This document shows positions 41,663 to 50,399 of a DNA stretch of 57,826 bases, one piece after another. Origin of the DNA: Halorubrum coriense DSM 10284 (GTDB taxonomy: Archaea > Halobacteriota > Halobacteria > Halobacteriales > Haloferacaceae); assembly GCF_000337035.1 (NCBI RefSeq), contig NZ_AOJL01000062.1, positions 111,968-169,793 of the forward strand. The letters run 5' to 3'. The notes under the pieces were generated by a model. It was given only the letters and a program-made list of their open reading frames with translations. It was not told the origin of the DNA and made no database searches. The first letter of the stretch is position 1. The number at the start of each line of letters is the position of its first letter. The position numbers and the translations under genes are program-made.

Positions 41663-42666
41663 TGAGCACCGACAGCGATGACGGGACGAACGCGAGTAGC
41701 ACCGACACGACCGACGACTCCGGCGGGGGGCACTGTTCGACTGCGGACTCGGACGGCGAAGTGGCGGAGGAGATAGCAGTCATCAGCTTCGAGCGAAAGC
41801 TCGACACCGCCACAGAGATCGTCGAGGGGATCGGCGACCGCTACGAGTCAATCGACGTGATCGAGTACCACGGCGATGTGTTCGCCGAGCATTGGGGCGA
41901 GTACGACTGCTTCGTCGGACTGATGGCCTCTGGAATCGCCATGCGGAAGACCGCGCCGCTGCTCGACGACAAGTGGGACGACCCCGCGATCGTCGTGGTC
42001 GACGAGGAGCTCACGTGGGCGATCCCGATCACCGGCGGTCACCACGGCGCTAATCAAGTGGCGGATGACCTCGCGACGCTCGGCGCCGTGCCGGCGATGA
42101 CCACCGCTTCGGAGGCGGCGGACAAACAGGGCGTCGAGAAGCAGGCGAAGGCACTGTCCTCACACGTCGTTAACGGCGATTCCACGGTCGCGACGAACTT
42201 GGCCGTCCTTGACGACGAACTCGGCCCGGTCGAACGGCTCGACGGGCCGCGGGCGGTGGTAGTCGACGACGACGTGACGGTCCTCAAACGAAACCTCAAC
42301 GACGGGATTGTGCTCGGCACAGGCTCCGTCTCGGGTGCGGACGAAGACCGGTTCCTTGGCGCGTGGGACCGCGCCCTCGACGAGCTCGACCGCGACTGGG
42401 CTGACGTCGAGTTCGTCGCCACCGCGACGCGAAAAGCCGATGAAGAGGGGCTTCTCTCCGCGGCGGCGACGCGTGACGTTGGCGTCGTCGCGTTCGACAA
42501 GGAGACCCTGCTTGAGTTTGAGGGACCGACGCCCTCGAAGGCGAAAGAACTCATCGGCTGGCCAGGTGTTGCTGAGGCGAGCGCTATCGCCGGCGGCGCC
42601 GACCACGAACTCGTCACAGAGAAGACCAGATACGAAAACGAAGTGACCGTGGCGGTGGGGCAATGA
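41662..42666 (+). CDS. cbiG: cobalt-precorrin-5A hydrolase, CbiG
   Basis: A 334-residue protein with a Ser/Asp-rich front followed by the CbiG N-terminal domain (CFVGLMASGIAMRKTAPLL, IPITGGHHGANQVADDL), a mid region and the CbiG C-terminal domain (LLSAAATRDVGVVAFDKETL, ELIGWPGVAEASAI). CbiG opens the delta-lactone and releases the two-carbon C20 unit as acetaldehyde, a step of the anaerobic (early-cobalt) route. It overlaps cbiH by four bases. Its presence supports early cobalt insertion. Confidence 0.92.
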   Translation: MSTDSDDGTNASSTDTTDDSGGGHCSTADSDGEVAEEIAVISFERKLDTATEIVEGIGDRYESIDVIEYHGDVFAEHWGEYDCFVGLMASGIAMRKTAPLLDDKWDDPAIVVVDEELTWAIPITGGHHGANQVADDLATLGAVPAMTTASEAADKQGVEKQAKALSSHVVNGDSTVATNLAVLDDELGPVERLDGPRAVVVDDDVTVLKRNLNDGIVLGTGSVSGADEDRFLGAWDRALDELDRDWADVEFVATATRKADEEGLLSAAATRDVGVVAFDKETLLEFEGPTPSKAKELIGWPGVAEASAIAGGADHELVTEKTRYENEVTVAVGQ

Positions 42667-43613
42667 CCGGGAACGGCTCGGTGCCCGGCGGTGCGGACGA
42701 CGCGCCGAACGACATGGGAACGCTGTACGTCGTCGGTATCGGTCCGGGACTCCCGCACGCGATGACGCAGCGTGCCCGCGACGTGATACGCCACGCCGAC
42801 TGCGTGATCGCGTCGAACCTCTACCAAGAGTTCCTCCGTCGGGACGGGACTATTCCCCCCGAATCGCAGATAGAGGACGCCGCCGCCACAGACGGCGGTG
42901 CCGCGGTCAACACGGCCGACTCGACCGACAACGCTGGCTGGACGGCCGGAAACATCGGCACCCATCCCGACGGCGAGACCGTCGAGATCGTACGGTCCTC
43001 GATGGGGCAGCAGATCGAACTCGCCCGTGAGGCGTTCGAGCGCGTCCGCGCCGGACAGGACGTGGCACACGTCTCTGGCGGCGATCCCAACGTGTACGGG
43101 AAGTCCGACCTCGTCTACCTGATGGCCGACGAGGACGACGCCGACGACGTCCCGATCGAGATCGTGCCCGGCGTGACGGCCGCGCTCGGCGGGGCCGCGA
43201 TGGTCGGCGCGCCGCTCTCGAACGACTTCTGTACGATCTCATTATCAGACAAGTGGCGCGGATGGGAGGAGATCGCGGAGAAGCTCCGTGCCGCCGCAGT
43301 GTCGGGGTTCACAATCGTCCTCTACAACTGCTGGCGCGACTACGAGCGCGCGATCGAGGTGCTCCGGGAACATCGCACCGACGACGCCTCGGTCGCGATC
43401 GTCAACGACGCCGGTCGGGGTGAGGCCGGCCGCAACCTCGACGACGAGACGTACACGCTGACGACGCTGGGCGAGGCGACCGACCACGGCGACGAGGTCG
43501 GCGGCATGGGTACGTCCCTGATCGTCGGCACCCACGAGACGGAAGTCTGGGAGAACGACTACGACCGGTTCCTCGTCACCCCACGTGGCGGGCGAGATGT
43601 CGATGACTTCTGA
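42663..43613 (+). CDS. cbiH: precorrin-3B C17-methyltransferase-like protein 1, CbiH type
   Basis: A 316-residue tetrapyrrole methylase. TLYVVGIGPGLPHAMTQRAR at about 20-39, VAHVSGGDPNVYGKSDLVYL and IEIVPGVTAALGGAAMVGAP are CbiH/CobJ features. A 60-residue acidic insertion near 60-100 (with DGGAAVNTADSTDNAGW) separates the first two blocks. CbiH methylates C17 and contracts the ring. A second CbiH-like gene follows two bases downstream, and one of them may have taken a different methylation. Confidence 0.88.
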   Translation: MTGNGSVPGGADDAPNDMGTLYVVGIGPGLPHAMTQRARDVIRHADCVIASNLYQEFLRRDGTIPPESQIEDAAATDGGAAVNTADSTDNAGWTAGNIGTHPDGETVEIVRSSMGQQIELAREAFERVRAGQDVAHVSGGDPNVYGKSDLVYLMADEDDADDVPIEIVPGVTAALGGAAMVGAPLSNDFCTISLSDKWRGWEEIAEKLRAAAVSGFTIVLYNCWRDYERAIEVLREHRTDDASVAIVNDAGRGEAGRNLDDETYTLTTLGEATDHGDEVGGMGTSLIVGTHETEVWENDYDRFLVTPRGGRDVDDF

Positions 43614-43615
43614 TA

Positions 43616-44659
43616 ATGAGTGACACAACCTGCGGATCGACGGACGAATCGAGCTCTAATTGTGGCGGCAACGATCCCGAGACAGCAATTGACGACAACG
43701 CGGCGAGCGATGGGGGCTGCGCAGCGAACGACGCGGCCACCGATGGCGGAGCAGCGACGGAGAACAAGAATGCGTCGTCGCCGTCGTGCGGCGCGAGCGA
43801 CTCCAGCGGCTCCTCCTCGTGCGGTACATCGAAATCGGCGGCGACGGACGAGAAGGTCGGATCGACTGCTGACGACTTCGACGCGGACCCGGGGCGGCTG
43901 TTCGCCGTCGGACTCGGTCCCGGGCAACCGGAGGGGATGACTCAACGCGCCCGGGCGACGCTGCTGGAGGCGGAACACATCGTCGGGTACACGACGTACA
44001 TCGACCTGATTCCGGACGACGTCACCGAGGCCGCCGACGAGCTGTACGACACGCCGATGTGCGGCGAGGTCTCCCGGACCGAAGAAGCGGTCGACCGGGC
44101 GCTCGCGGGTAACGACGTCGCCATCGTCGGCTCCGGTGACCCGAACGTGTACGCGCTCGGTGGGCTCGCCCTTGAGATCATCGAGTCGAAGGGCGCGACG
44201 GCCTCGGCGCTCGACTTCGAGGTCGTCCCCGGCGTCCCGGCCGCGCAGTCGTGTGCCGCTCGCGTCGGCGCGCCGCTCGTCAACGACTCGGTGTCGATCT
44301 CGCTGTCGGACCACCTCACGCCGATGGCGGACATCGAGTCGCGACTCCACGCGGTCGCGGCCGAGGGATTCACGATCGCGATATACAACCCGTGGAGTCG
44401 GAAGCGACGCGAGAACTTCGAGACAGCCTGCGAGATCCTCTTGGAACACCGGCCGGCCGACACGCCGGTGGGCGTCGTCCATGGTGCCGGGCGCGACGAC
44501 GAGGCCGTCGAAATCGTCGAACTCGGCGAACTGAAGTCCCTCGGCGAGACCGACCTTATCGACATGACGACCACCCTGCTCGTCGGCAACGAGGAGACGT
44601 ACGTCTGGGACGGCCAGATGATCACCCCGCGCGGCTACGAGAGCAAGTATGACTACTGA
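43616..44659 (+). CDS. cbiH: precorrin-3B C17-methyltransferase-like protein 2 with a Cys-rich N-terminus
   Basis: A 347-residue protein. Residues 90-347 are a tetrapyrrole methylase (LFAVGLGPGQPEGMTQRARA, VAIVGSGDPNVYALGGLALE, VVPGVPAAQSCAARVGAPLV, IAIYNPWSRKRRENF), closest to CbiH by motif. Residues 1-88 are low in hydrophobics and contain Cys6, Cys16, Cys35, Cys58 and Cys69, mostly in SxCG context, a possible metal-binding tail. It overlaps the ferredoxin-like gene by 11 bases. This copy has the more classical YNPWSRKR segment and is the better candidate for the true C17 enzyme. Confidence 0.88.
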   Translation: MSDTTCGSTDESSSNCGGNDPETAIDDNAASDGGCAANDAATDGGAATENKNASSPSCGASDSSGSSSCGTSKSAATDEKVGSTADDFDADPGRLFAVGLGPGQPEGMTQRARATLLEAEHIVGYTTYIDLIPDDVTEAADELYDTPMCGEVSRTEEAVDRALAGNDVAIVGSGDPNVYALGGLALEIIESKGATASALDFEVVPGVPAAQSCAARVGAPLVNDSVSISLSDHLTPMADIESRLHAVAAEGFTIAIYNPWSRKRRENFETACEILLEHRPADTPVGVVHGAGRDDEAVEIVELGELKSLGETDLIDMTTTLLVGNEETYVWDGQMITPRGYESKYDY

Positions 44660-44960
44660 GCGGGTGGACGCCAAGCAAGGGGAAGCCAAGCGTGTCGACA
44701 CCGAGGCGACGTACCGCGTTTCCGTCGATCTAAGCGCCTGCGACGGCGTTTTCGCCTGCCTCGTCCGTGACGACCGATTCGTCGAGGCAGACGGCGGGCT
44801 CGTCGGCTTCGACCCCGCAGACGCTGTGGCCCCGATCGAACGCACCGCCGACGAGGTTGCCGCAACGTTTCGTGACGAGCGTATCGACGAGGCGCAGGCG
44901 GCCGCGGCGGCCTGTCCGCTGGACGCGATTACCGTCGAGGAACACGAGGGGAAGACATGA
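44649..44960 (+). CDS. ferredoxin-like protein, three Cys
   Basis: A 103-residue protein with Cys31 and Cys37 (SACDGVFACLV) and Cys89 in AAAACPLDAITVEE. The CPLDAI end and the short beta strands match ferredoxin folds, but only three Cys are visible instead of four or eight, so a 3Fe-4S or incomplete 4Fe-4S cluster is possible. It lies inside the cobamide operon with four- and 11-base overlaps. A role as electron donor for cobalt reduction or a ring reductase step is inferred from context. Confidence 0.72.
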   Translation: MTTERVDAKQGEAKRVDTEATYRVSVDLSACDGVFACLVRDDRFVEADGGLVGFDPADAVAPIERTADEVAATFRDERIDEAQAAAAACPLDAITVEEHEGKT

Positions 44961-45670
44961 GCGCCGCCGAGACGACGCCGGACGATATGCTCGCTCGACA
45001 CCCGGAGATAGCGTACTTCTGGGGCCACGTCGCGGGCGGCGGCCAAGTGACCGAGAAAGGGATTGAGATCGAAGTCGCGGACGAAGACGCCGCACGCCGG
45101 CTGTCCGCGATCGCTGGCGGCGGGACGGTCGATCATCGAATCGCCGAACGCGACTTCGCACACGACACGGCAGTCACCCGCCAGGCCGACGAGTACACAG
45201 TTCAGATCATCGATCCGACGCTGGCTGCGAACGCCGCCGCGGCGCTCGGATTGCCGGTGGGATCGGACCGCGGCGGGTATCGGTTCGACGCCCTCCGTGA
45301 CCACCGTCGAGAGCTGCTTCGCGGGCTGTTGGAGGCGTGCGGCGTCGTCTGCTTCCGCGAGTCGAGCGCCGCGGTCGGCATCTCGTTCGTCCACGATGAC
45401 GCTCGACTGCTAGAGCGGATCCGAACGACGCTCGACGCGACGGGATTTGACGCCGAGGAACCGCAACCGTCGTCGTCGGGTGGCCACTGGTTCGGTGTCG
45501 CGGACACCGACACGACCGCCTTCGCCGAGTGGGTCTACGAGGGGGCCGGCGATAGCGGGCTGTTCGCGACGAACCGTCGCCGAAAGACGCTCCGAAGCGT
45601 CGAGCGGGCCGCGGGTCTCGATGTCGGAAGCCTCATCGAACCGACCGACACAGACGGAGGAGACTCATGA
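44957..45670 (+). CDS. operon protein with a degenerate LAGLIDADG-like fold
   Basis: A 237-residue protein with two similar halves. Residues 19-29 (AYFWGHVAGGG) and 120-131 (LLRGLLEACGVV) are placed and spaced like the two LAGLIDADG helices of homing endonucleases and WhiA, each followed by a beta-hairpin (GIEIEVADEDAARRLSA; GISFVHDDARLLERI). The catalytic acid position is Gly or Cys, so nuclease activity is unlikely. It is locked in the operon by four-base overlaps on both sides. It may bind nucleic acid, or use the fold for a cobamide step. The assignment is from pattern only. Confidence 0.55.
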   Translation: MSAAETTPDDMLARHPEIAYFWGHVAGGGQVTEKGIEIEVADEDAARRLSAIAGGGTVDHRIAERDFAHDTAVTRQADEYTVQIIDPTLAANAAAALGLPVGSDRGGYRFDALRDHRRELLRGLLEACGVVCFRESSAAVGISFVHDDARLLERIRTTLDATGFDAEEPQPSSSGGHWFGVADTDTTAFAEWVYEGAGDSGLFATNRRRKTLRSVERAAGLDVGSLIEPTDTDGGDS

Positions 45671-46884
45671 GCCGGGCGGCAGATGCCGTCGGAATCGGTG
45701 ACGAAGAGACCGCGCTGCTCGTCGGCCACGGCTCTCGTCGCGACAAGTCGAACGAGGCGGTACGCGAGCTCGCGGCTGGTCTTGAGGACCGTCTCGGCGT
45801 TTCGACCGACGCCGCCTTCCTCGAACTCGCGGAACCGTCAATCCCCGAAGCCATCGGCACACTCGCGCACAGTTCGTCACGGATAACGATGGTGCCGTTG
45901 TCGCTTTTCGCGGCCAGTCACGTCAAAAACGACCTCCCACTCGCTGTTGAGCGAGCGCGGAGTGAACACCCGGGCGTTACCTTTCACGCGGGCGCGCACC
46001 TCGGTATCCATCCGGCGATACTCGATCTCCTCGACGACCGAGCGCGGGATGTGGAGGCGGAGCTAGGCGTCGGCCGCGATGAAGATGATGTCGCCGTCGT
46101 GGTTTGTGCCCGCGGCTCGTCGGACCCGGACTCAAACGCCGACGTACACAAACTCGCCAGGCTCCTGTACGAGGGCCGCTCGTTCAATCGGGTGGAAGCC
46201 GGGTTCATCGGTGTCACCGAACCGCTCCTCGACAAGGTGCTCCACGACGTCGCGAAGACGCGACCGGACGCGATCGTCGTGTTGCCGTACATGCTCGGTG
46301 ACGGCGTCTTGACTGGTCGAATCCGCGACGGGGCCGCAGAGTTCGACGCGGGGTACCCCTACGTCGACGCCGCGGCCGGCGACCCGCTCGGAACGGACAC
46401 CCGACTGCTGGACGTTCTCTCAGACCGGTGGCAGGAGGCGCGGACCGACTCGGTCGACATGTCGTGTGACACGTGTAAGTACAAAGTCGAACTCGACGGG
46501 TACGAAGAAGACGAGGGCGGGGCACGCGCGATGCTCCGTGCACTGACCCACCAGCAGGCACACGAAGACCGCGACGATGTCGCCGACGAACCGCACGCCC
46601 ACGATGCTCCCGAGACACACCTCGCCGTCTGTACGAATCAGACCTGCGCGGCGGACGGCTCTCCCGCCGTTCTGGAAAACCTTCGTCAGGCCGCCCGAGA
46701 CGCCGACATGGACGTACACGTCACGCGCTCGTCGTGTTTCGATCAGTGCGGCGACGGCCCGATCGTCGCGCAGTATCCCGATGGGGTATGGTACGGCAAC
46801 TGCGACGACGAAGACGCCGACCGAATTGTCTCCGCCGTCGAGCGGGAACGAATCGTTAGCGACCTTGTTCACCAAACGCTATAA
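45667..46884 (+). CDS. cbiX: sirohydrochlorin cobaltochelatase CbiX with a C-terminal 2Fe-2S domain
   Basis: A 405-residue protein. The first half has the canonical CbiX pair: H21 in LLVGHGSRRDKSNE and a His in MVPLSLFAASHVKNDLP. A second half (about 135-265) has VVVCARGSSDPDSNADVHKL and IVVLPYMLGDGVLTGRIRDG. A Cys-containing linker (SCDTCKYK) follows, then a thioredoxin-like 2Fe-2S domain with AVCTNQTCAADG and SSCFDQCGDGP. It inserts Co2+ into sirohydrochlorin, the early route. The ferredoxin domain may supply or sense electrons. It overlaps the previous gene by four bases. Confidence 0.9.
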   Translation: MSRAADAVGIGDEETALLVGHGSRRDKSNEAVRELAAGLEDRLGVSTDAAFLELAEPSIPEAIGTLAHSSSRITMVPLSLFAASHVKNDLPLAVERARSEHPGVTFHAGAHLGIHPAILDLLDDRARDVEAELGVGRDEDDVAVVVCARGSSDPDSNADVHKLARLLYEGRSFNRVEAGFIGVTEPLLDKVLHDVAKTRPDAIVVLPYMLGDGVLTGRIRDGAAEFDAGYPYVDAAAGDPLGTDTRLLDVLSDRWQEARTDSVDMSCDTCKYKVELDGYEEDEGGARAMLRALTHQQAHEDRDDVADEPHAHDAPETHLAVCTNQTCAADGSPAVLENLRQAARDADMDVHVTRSSCFDQCGDGPIVAQYPDGVWYGNCDDEDADRIVSAVERERIVSDLVHQTL

Positions 46885-46908
46885 TGTACAAGCAGACTTC
46901 GACCCACG

Positions 46909-47286
46909 ATGAGCTGTGACGAAATTGAGGCCCTGCGGCTCGGGCTTATGAACACCCTCGGAACCTCGGATGACGCCGTTCGACGCCACGCAGAGCAGGA
47001 ACTCGGCGATAAACTGAACGAAGATACACCGATCGCCGCGCTCGCGGGAGCCGAATCCGTAGCTGAACTCCAACGCCATCTCGACGCTACACTCGTCGGC
47101 TTGGAGGAAGAAGTGGCAACCCTCGACTCGGACGATCCAGAATACGCGTACACTCGAGGCCGCCTCGTGGCCGTTCGAGACGCCGAGAGATCGCTGGCTC
47201 GACTCGCCGACGCGGGCGAGTCGTTCCTCGACGACCTCGGGGATTCCCATCACACGCTTCACGAGGTGTTCCCTACCGAGGAGTGA
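46909..47286 (+). CDS. DUF3209-like protein
   Basis: A 125-residue acidic, all-helical protein beginning MSCDEIEALRLGLMNTLGTS, with DRAR-like RGRLVAVRDAERSLARLADA and a C-terminal HHTLHEVFPTEE. It matches the DUF3209 family, found beside cobamide genes. The His pair near the end could bind metal. It starts 24 bp after cbiX2 and ends the operon. Function is unknown. Confidence 0.75.
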   Translation: MSCDEIEALRLGLMNTLGTSDDAVRRHAEQELGDKLNEDTPIAALAGAESVAELQRHLDATLVGLEEEVATLDSDDPEYAYTRGRLVAVRDAERSLARLADAGESFLDDLGDSHHTLHEVFPTEE

Positions 47287-47374
47287 ATTTACTGGAGAGA
47301 ATTATACGGCAGATACCTTCACTCAAACTACATTCCGATCGGTCACCGGTGACCCCGCGCCATCCTAGAGATGT

Positions 47375-47391
47375 AGGATCTCAACAGCGCT
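47375..47391 (-). repeat. weak remnant of the GGCTCTGTTGAAATCC repeat
   Basis: The minus strand reads AGCGCTGTTGAGATCCT, a diverged copy of the repeat terminus, in the gap between the cobamide operon and the exporter. Only the terminus is recognisable. Confidence 0.3.
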
Positions 47392-47486
47392 TTACCGATG
47401 GGACCTTCTTCGTCTCACACGGTCGAACTTGACGGCAAGGGTATGCTTGACCGAGCGGTCATCCGAAACAACCTAGCGCAGCGTGA

Positions 47487-49097
47487 TCACGCCAGTGTAT
47501 AGCGTCGGTGTCGCCGAAGCGCATAGCGGTACGAGCCATATGAAACGCCGACCGTCAACAGCAGATACGTGCCGAAAAACACGTTGAATACGGGCGTCAA
47601 CACGATGTTTCCCGTGAGCGCGAACCACGTCACGAACAGCCCGAGAACTGTTCCACCACCCACGACGAACAGGAACACCATCATGACGAGCGTTGACGGG
47701 ACAACGGTTTCTGTTCCCCAGAACTTTCGCTCCTCGTAGATTGGATACGCCGAGCCGATGCCGACCGCGAACATCGCCGCAGTGAGACACATCGTCGCAC
47801 CGACAGCGGCAGTCACCGACGCCTGAGGCACTGTCATTCCGAATCCGATAGAAACAAGCGAGCCAACAAGGGCGACCGGCGCTCCGATCGCAATGCCGGC
47901 GAGGAGCCGTCCGCGGACGAGAGTCGCAGCTGGGGCCTCAATAAGAAGCAGGAGCGGGAGTTGCGGCCGCTCGTCACCGAGTGGGTTCAATCCAAAGGTT
48001 GCACCAGAGAGGTATGGCGCGAGGACGACACCGGCCCCAGCTATGAGGGGTCCAATGGCGTCGGCCGAGAACTCAACCAGCAGCGTCCCGAACGGTGCGA
48101 TAAAGAAGACAACGATCAGAAGATGACTCAACTCCGCCGGATCACGACGAGCACGCACGAGGATTCCCCACGCAATACGACCGGCTTTGGTCCACGCGAA
48201 CGGTCGTGGGACAGAGAATCCGCCACTCGAACGTCGCACCTGTGTCGATGTGTTCTCGTCGACTGGGTCAGTAAACCAGAGCGTAGACACCTGTTTGGTC
48301 GAGACAGCAAGACCGATCGGTATGAGTGCGATCAACGCCGCAAGCACCCCCACCGCCGCAAGTGAGATCGGCTGAGAGACCGGCGTTCCAACAAAGGTGA
48401 GCCCAACGTATTCGACGAGGGGGTCGAACGCAAACGTCGAGAACAGCGGTCGCGCTGAGATATCGGACTCGACAAGCAATTGCCCAGCGAGCTGCGACGC
48501 GACAACGAGTCCGACCATCGCGAAGATACCGACCGGCTTCAGGAGACGGCGAAGCCTAGGGGCCTGCCGCAAGAGTCGTAACACCGCAATTCCCGCAGCG
48601 TGTCCCCAAACAGCGACACAACAGATGAGCGGCAACGCGACCACCCCGCCCGAAGCGACGAGCAGTGGTGCGCCCAATCCGAACGCGAACGTGATGACCA
48701 CCGCCCCAACCGGGATCCCGAACCACAGAGAGAGCCGTCCCATCTCTGCCGTGATGAGCCCGATAACAACAGCTCGGGGGTGAACCGCCAGCAAAACGAA
48801 CTCCGAGGCGTCGATGTGTCCGAGTCGTTCGAGGGTCCGGAACACGGATGTTGAGAAGAGTCCGAGGGTAGCAAGCGTCACAGCAGGCGCAAAGAATGGA
48901 ATCGCCGTCACGGAACGTGCGGTTTGCCCGAGGACATACGCCGCTGGCAGCGCAAACAAGAGCGCGCCGCCAAAGACGAGCGCTGTAATCAGGAGTCCAA
49001 AGACCCGACGCGGGTTTCCGAGGTACCTGCGGAGGCTTCGGATAAATTCTGCCCGCCCGATTCGGAGTCCGTAGCGAACGTCCTGTCGGAGACTCAT
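47487..49097 (-). CDS. ABC-2-type exporter permease
   Basis: A 536-residue protein with about twelve hydrophobic segments. The organisation (IGRAEFIRSLRRYLGNPRRV at the front, then paired helices and DEVRPQLPLLL-like cytosolic loops) matches haloarchaeal ABC-2 membrane subunits. It overlaps the ATPase by four bases, so together they form an exporter. Substrate is unknown; similar pairs export lipids, antibiotics or drive membrane remodelling. No accessory gene nearby indicates which. Confidence 0.8.
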   Translation of the reverse strand: MSLRQDVRYGLRIGRAEFIRSLRRYLGNPRRVFGLLITALVFGGALLFALPAAYVLGQTARSVTAIPFFAPAVTLATLGLFSTSVFRTLERLGHIDASEFVLLAVHPRAVVIGLITAEMGRLSLWFGIPVGAVVITFAFGLGAPLLVASGGVVALPLICCVAVWGHAAGIAVLRLLRQAPRLRRLLKPVGIFAMVGLVVASQLAGQLLVESDISARPLFSTFAFDPLVEYVGLTFVGTPVSQPISLAAVGVLAALIALIPIGLAVSTKQVSTLWFTDPVDENTSTQVRRSSGGFSVPRPFAWTKAGRIAWGILVRARRDPAELSHLLIVVFFIAPFGTLLVEFSADAIGPLIAGAGVVLAPYLSGATFGLNPLGDERPQLPLLLLIEAPAATLVRGRLLAGIAIGAPVALVGSLVSIGFGMTVPQASVTAAVGATMCLTAAMFAVGIGSAYPIYEERKFWGTETVVPSTLVMMVFLFVVGGGTVLGLFVTWFALTGNIVLTPVFNVFFGTYLLLTVGVSYGSYRYALRRHRRYTLA

Positions 49098-49870
49098 TCG
49101 CTTTGAGACATCATACCCGTTTCAGGTTCGCTCGTGACGGCAAGGAACGCGTCTTCAAGCGATCCGGTCTCGTCAGTCTCCGCACGAGCTTGTACTTCAG
49201 TGGGCGTCCCTTCGGCGACGAGTCTCCCGTCGAACAACACCCCGATCTCGTCGGCGACGGCTTCAACGACCGGGAGAATATGTGTTGAAAGGAACACTGT
49301 GGTCCCTGCGTCGGCGAACGCGGTGATCGACTCGCGGATGGTGCGCGCCGCCCGGGGGTCAAGCCCCGACGTCGGCTCGTCTAAATACAGGACGTCGGGG
49401 TCATGGAGGACGCTCTGGATGAACGCGGTCTTTTGTTTCATTCCCTTCGAGTACCCGTCGATCCGCTTGTCCGCGTCGTCGGCTAACTCGAACTGGTCGA
49501 GGTACTCGTCGATACGCTCGCGGGCATCGGACCGCGAAATGTCGCGAAGGTCAGCGACGTACTCAAGCTGCTCGCGGGCGCTGAACTCATCGTACAACGG
49601 TGGCGTCTCGGGGAGATAGCCAACCCGACCGGCGATCGCACGCCGGTCGCTTGCCTCGACGCCACAGACGCGTACCGACCCGCGGTCCGGATCGCTAAGA
49701 CCAGTCAGAAGCCGCATCGTCGTCGTCTTCCCCGCGCCGTTCGGGCCGAGAAAGCCGTAGACGGTACCATGTGGAATGTCGAGCGTCAGGCTGTCGAGAG
49801 CAACCTCCGAGCCGTAGCTCTTCTGGAGATCGGTTGCCAGAATGGCAGATTCGTTGTCGATGGAGGGCAT
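49094..49870 (-). CDS. ABC-2-type exporter ATPase
   Basis: An ABC ATPase of about 258 residues with Walker A GPNGAGKTT near 42-50, the exporter-type signature GYSKGMKQK near 143 and Walker B LYLDEPTSGLDPRAA near 162. The C-terminal FDGRLVAEGTPTEVQARAET fits the CcmA/NodI-like ABC-2 family. Starts at ATG 49876 or 49870 (MPSIDNES). It is the first gene of the two-gene exporter operon. Confidence 0.92.
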   Translation of the reverse strand: MPSIDNESAILATDLQKSYGSEVALDSLTLDIPHGTVYGFLGPNGAGKTTTMRLLTGLSDPDRGSVRVCGVEASDRRAIAGRVGYLPETPPLYDEFSAREQLEYVADLRDISRSDARERIDEYLDQFELADDADKRIDGYSKGMKQKTAFIQSVLHDPDVLYLDEPTSGLDPRAARTIRESITAFADAGTTVFLSTHILPVVEAVADEIGVLFDGRLVAEGTPTEVQARAETDETGSLEDAFLAVTSEPETGMMSQSE

Positions 49871-49983
49871 ACGCAACGGGTGTCAATTCGGGGACCGGTC
49901 GTCTATGCGTTTCGGAATCAGTAGATTTGGTTACCTGAATCAGCTGTACTGACCACAGCCGGTCAGAATGTACCACACCTGAA

Positions 49984-49999
49984 GGATTTCAACAGGGCC
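49984..49999 (-). repeat. copy of the repeat terminus
   Basis: The minus strand reads GGCCCTGTTGAAATCC, then CTTCAGGTGTGG and CCGGCTGTGG, a diverged copy of the 65-bp block. It lies about 100 bp upstream of the transducer pair. Confidence 0.45.
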
Positions 50000-50099
50000 T
50001 CTTTGCCTCTGAGACGCAATGTCAAACGCTACAATTCTAATTATCATATATGAGTTCTCTGGGGGAGGTGTTATAATTGCCGTAGTAGGGTGAATAATT

Positions 50100-50399
50100 A
50101 TGGCAGGAATTGGTCCGTTCGCAGTCTTAGAGCTAGTCGGGTTAACCGTCTCACTACTGGGGCTGTTCCCGGTACTGCGTCAGCATCGCTCAGATACAAA
50201 ATGGTTCACCGTCGGGTACCTGCTGTTGGTTATTGGAATGTTCGCCACTAACCTGGAGGCAGTGGTCTTTCCGGTACTATTGAACTTCACCGAGCATGTC
50301 GTGGGAATCGGCCTCGCAGGCTTGGTGTTTCTATTCGCGGCCTACGACCGGCGTAGTGAGGTCGCTCAGAAGACAGAGGGGGTGAATACACATGAATGA
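50100..50399 (+). CDS. small three-helix membrane protein coupled to a transducer
   Basis: A 99-residue protein with three hydrophobic segments ([38 protein letters not shown] and [17 protein letters not shown]) and a polar C-terminus. It overlaps the transducer gene by eight bases, so the two are translated together. Its three helices and the transducer's three would make six. No family is recognised. It may be the sensing or assembly partner of the transducer, in the manner of separate receptor/transducer pairs such as sensory rhodopsins and Htr proteins, but it lacks the size or retinal Lys pattern of a rhodopsin. Confidence 0.6.
   Translation: MAGIGPFAVLELVGLTVSLLGLFPVLRQHRSDTKWFTVGYLLLVIGMFATNLEAVVFPVLLNFTEHVVGIGLAGLVFLFAAYDRRSEVAQKTEGVNTHE

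Noticed and set aside
43559-45394. 611-codon minus-strand open frame across the cbiH and ferredoxin genes
   Set aside because: Arg/Ser-rich antisense shadow of G+C-rich coding sequence; the plus-strand genes have clear domains and overlaps.
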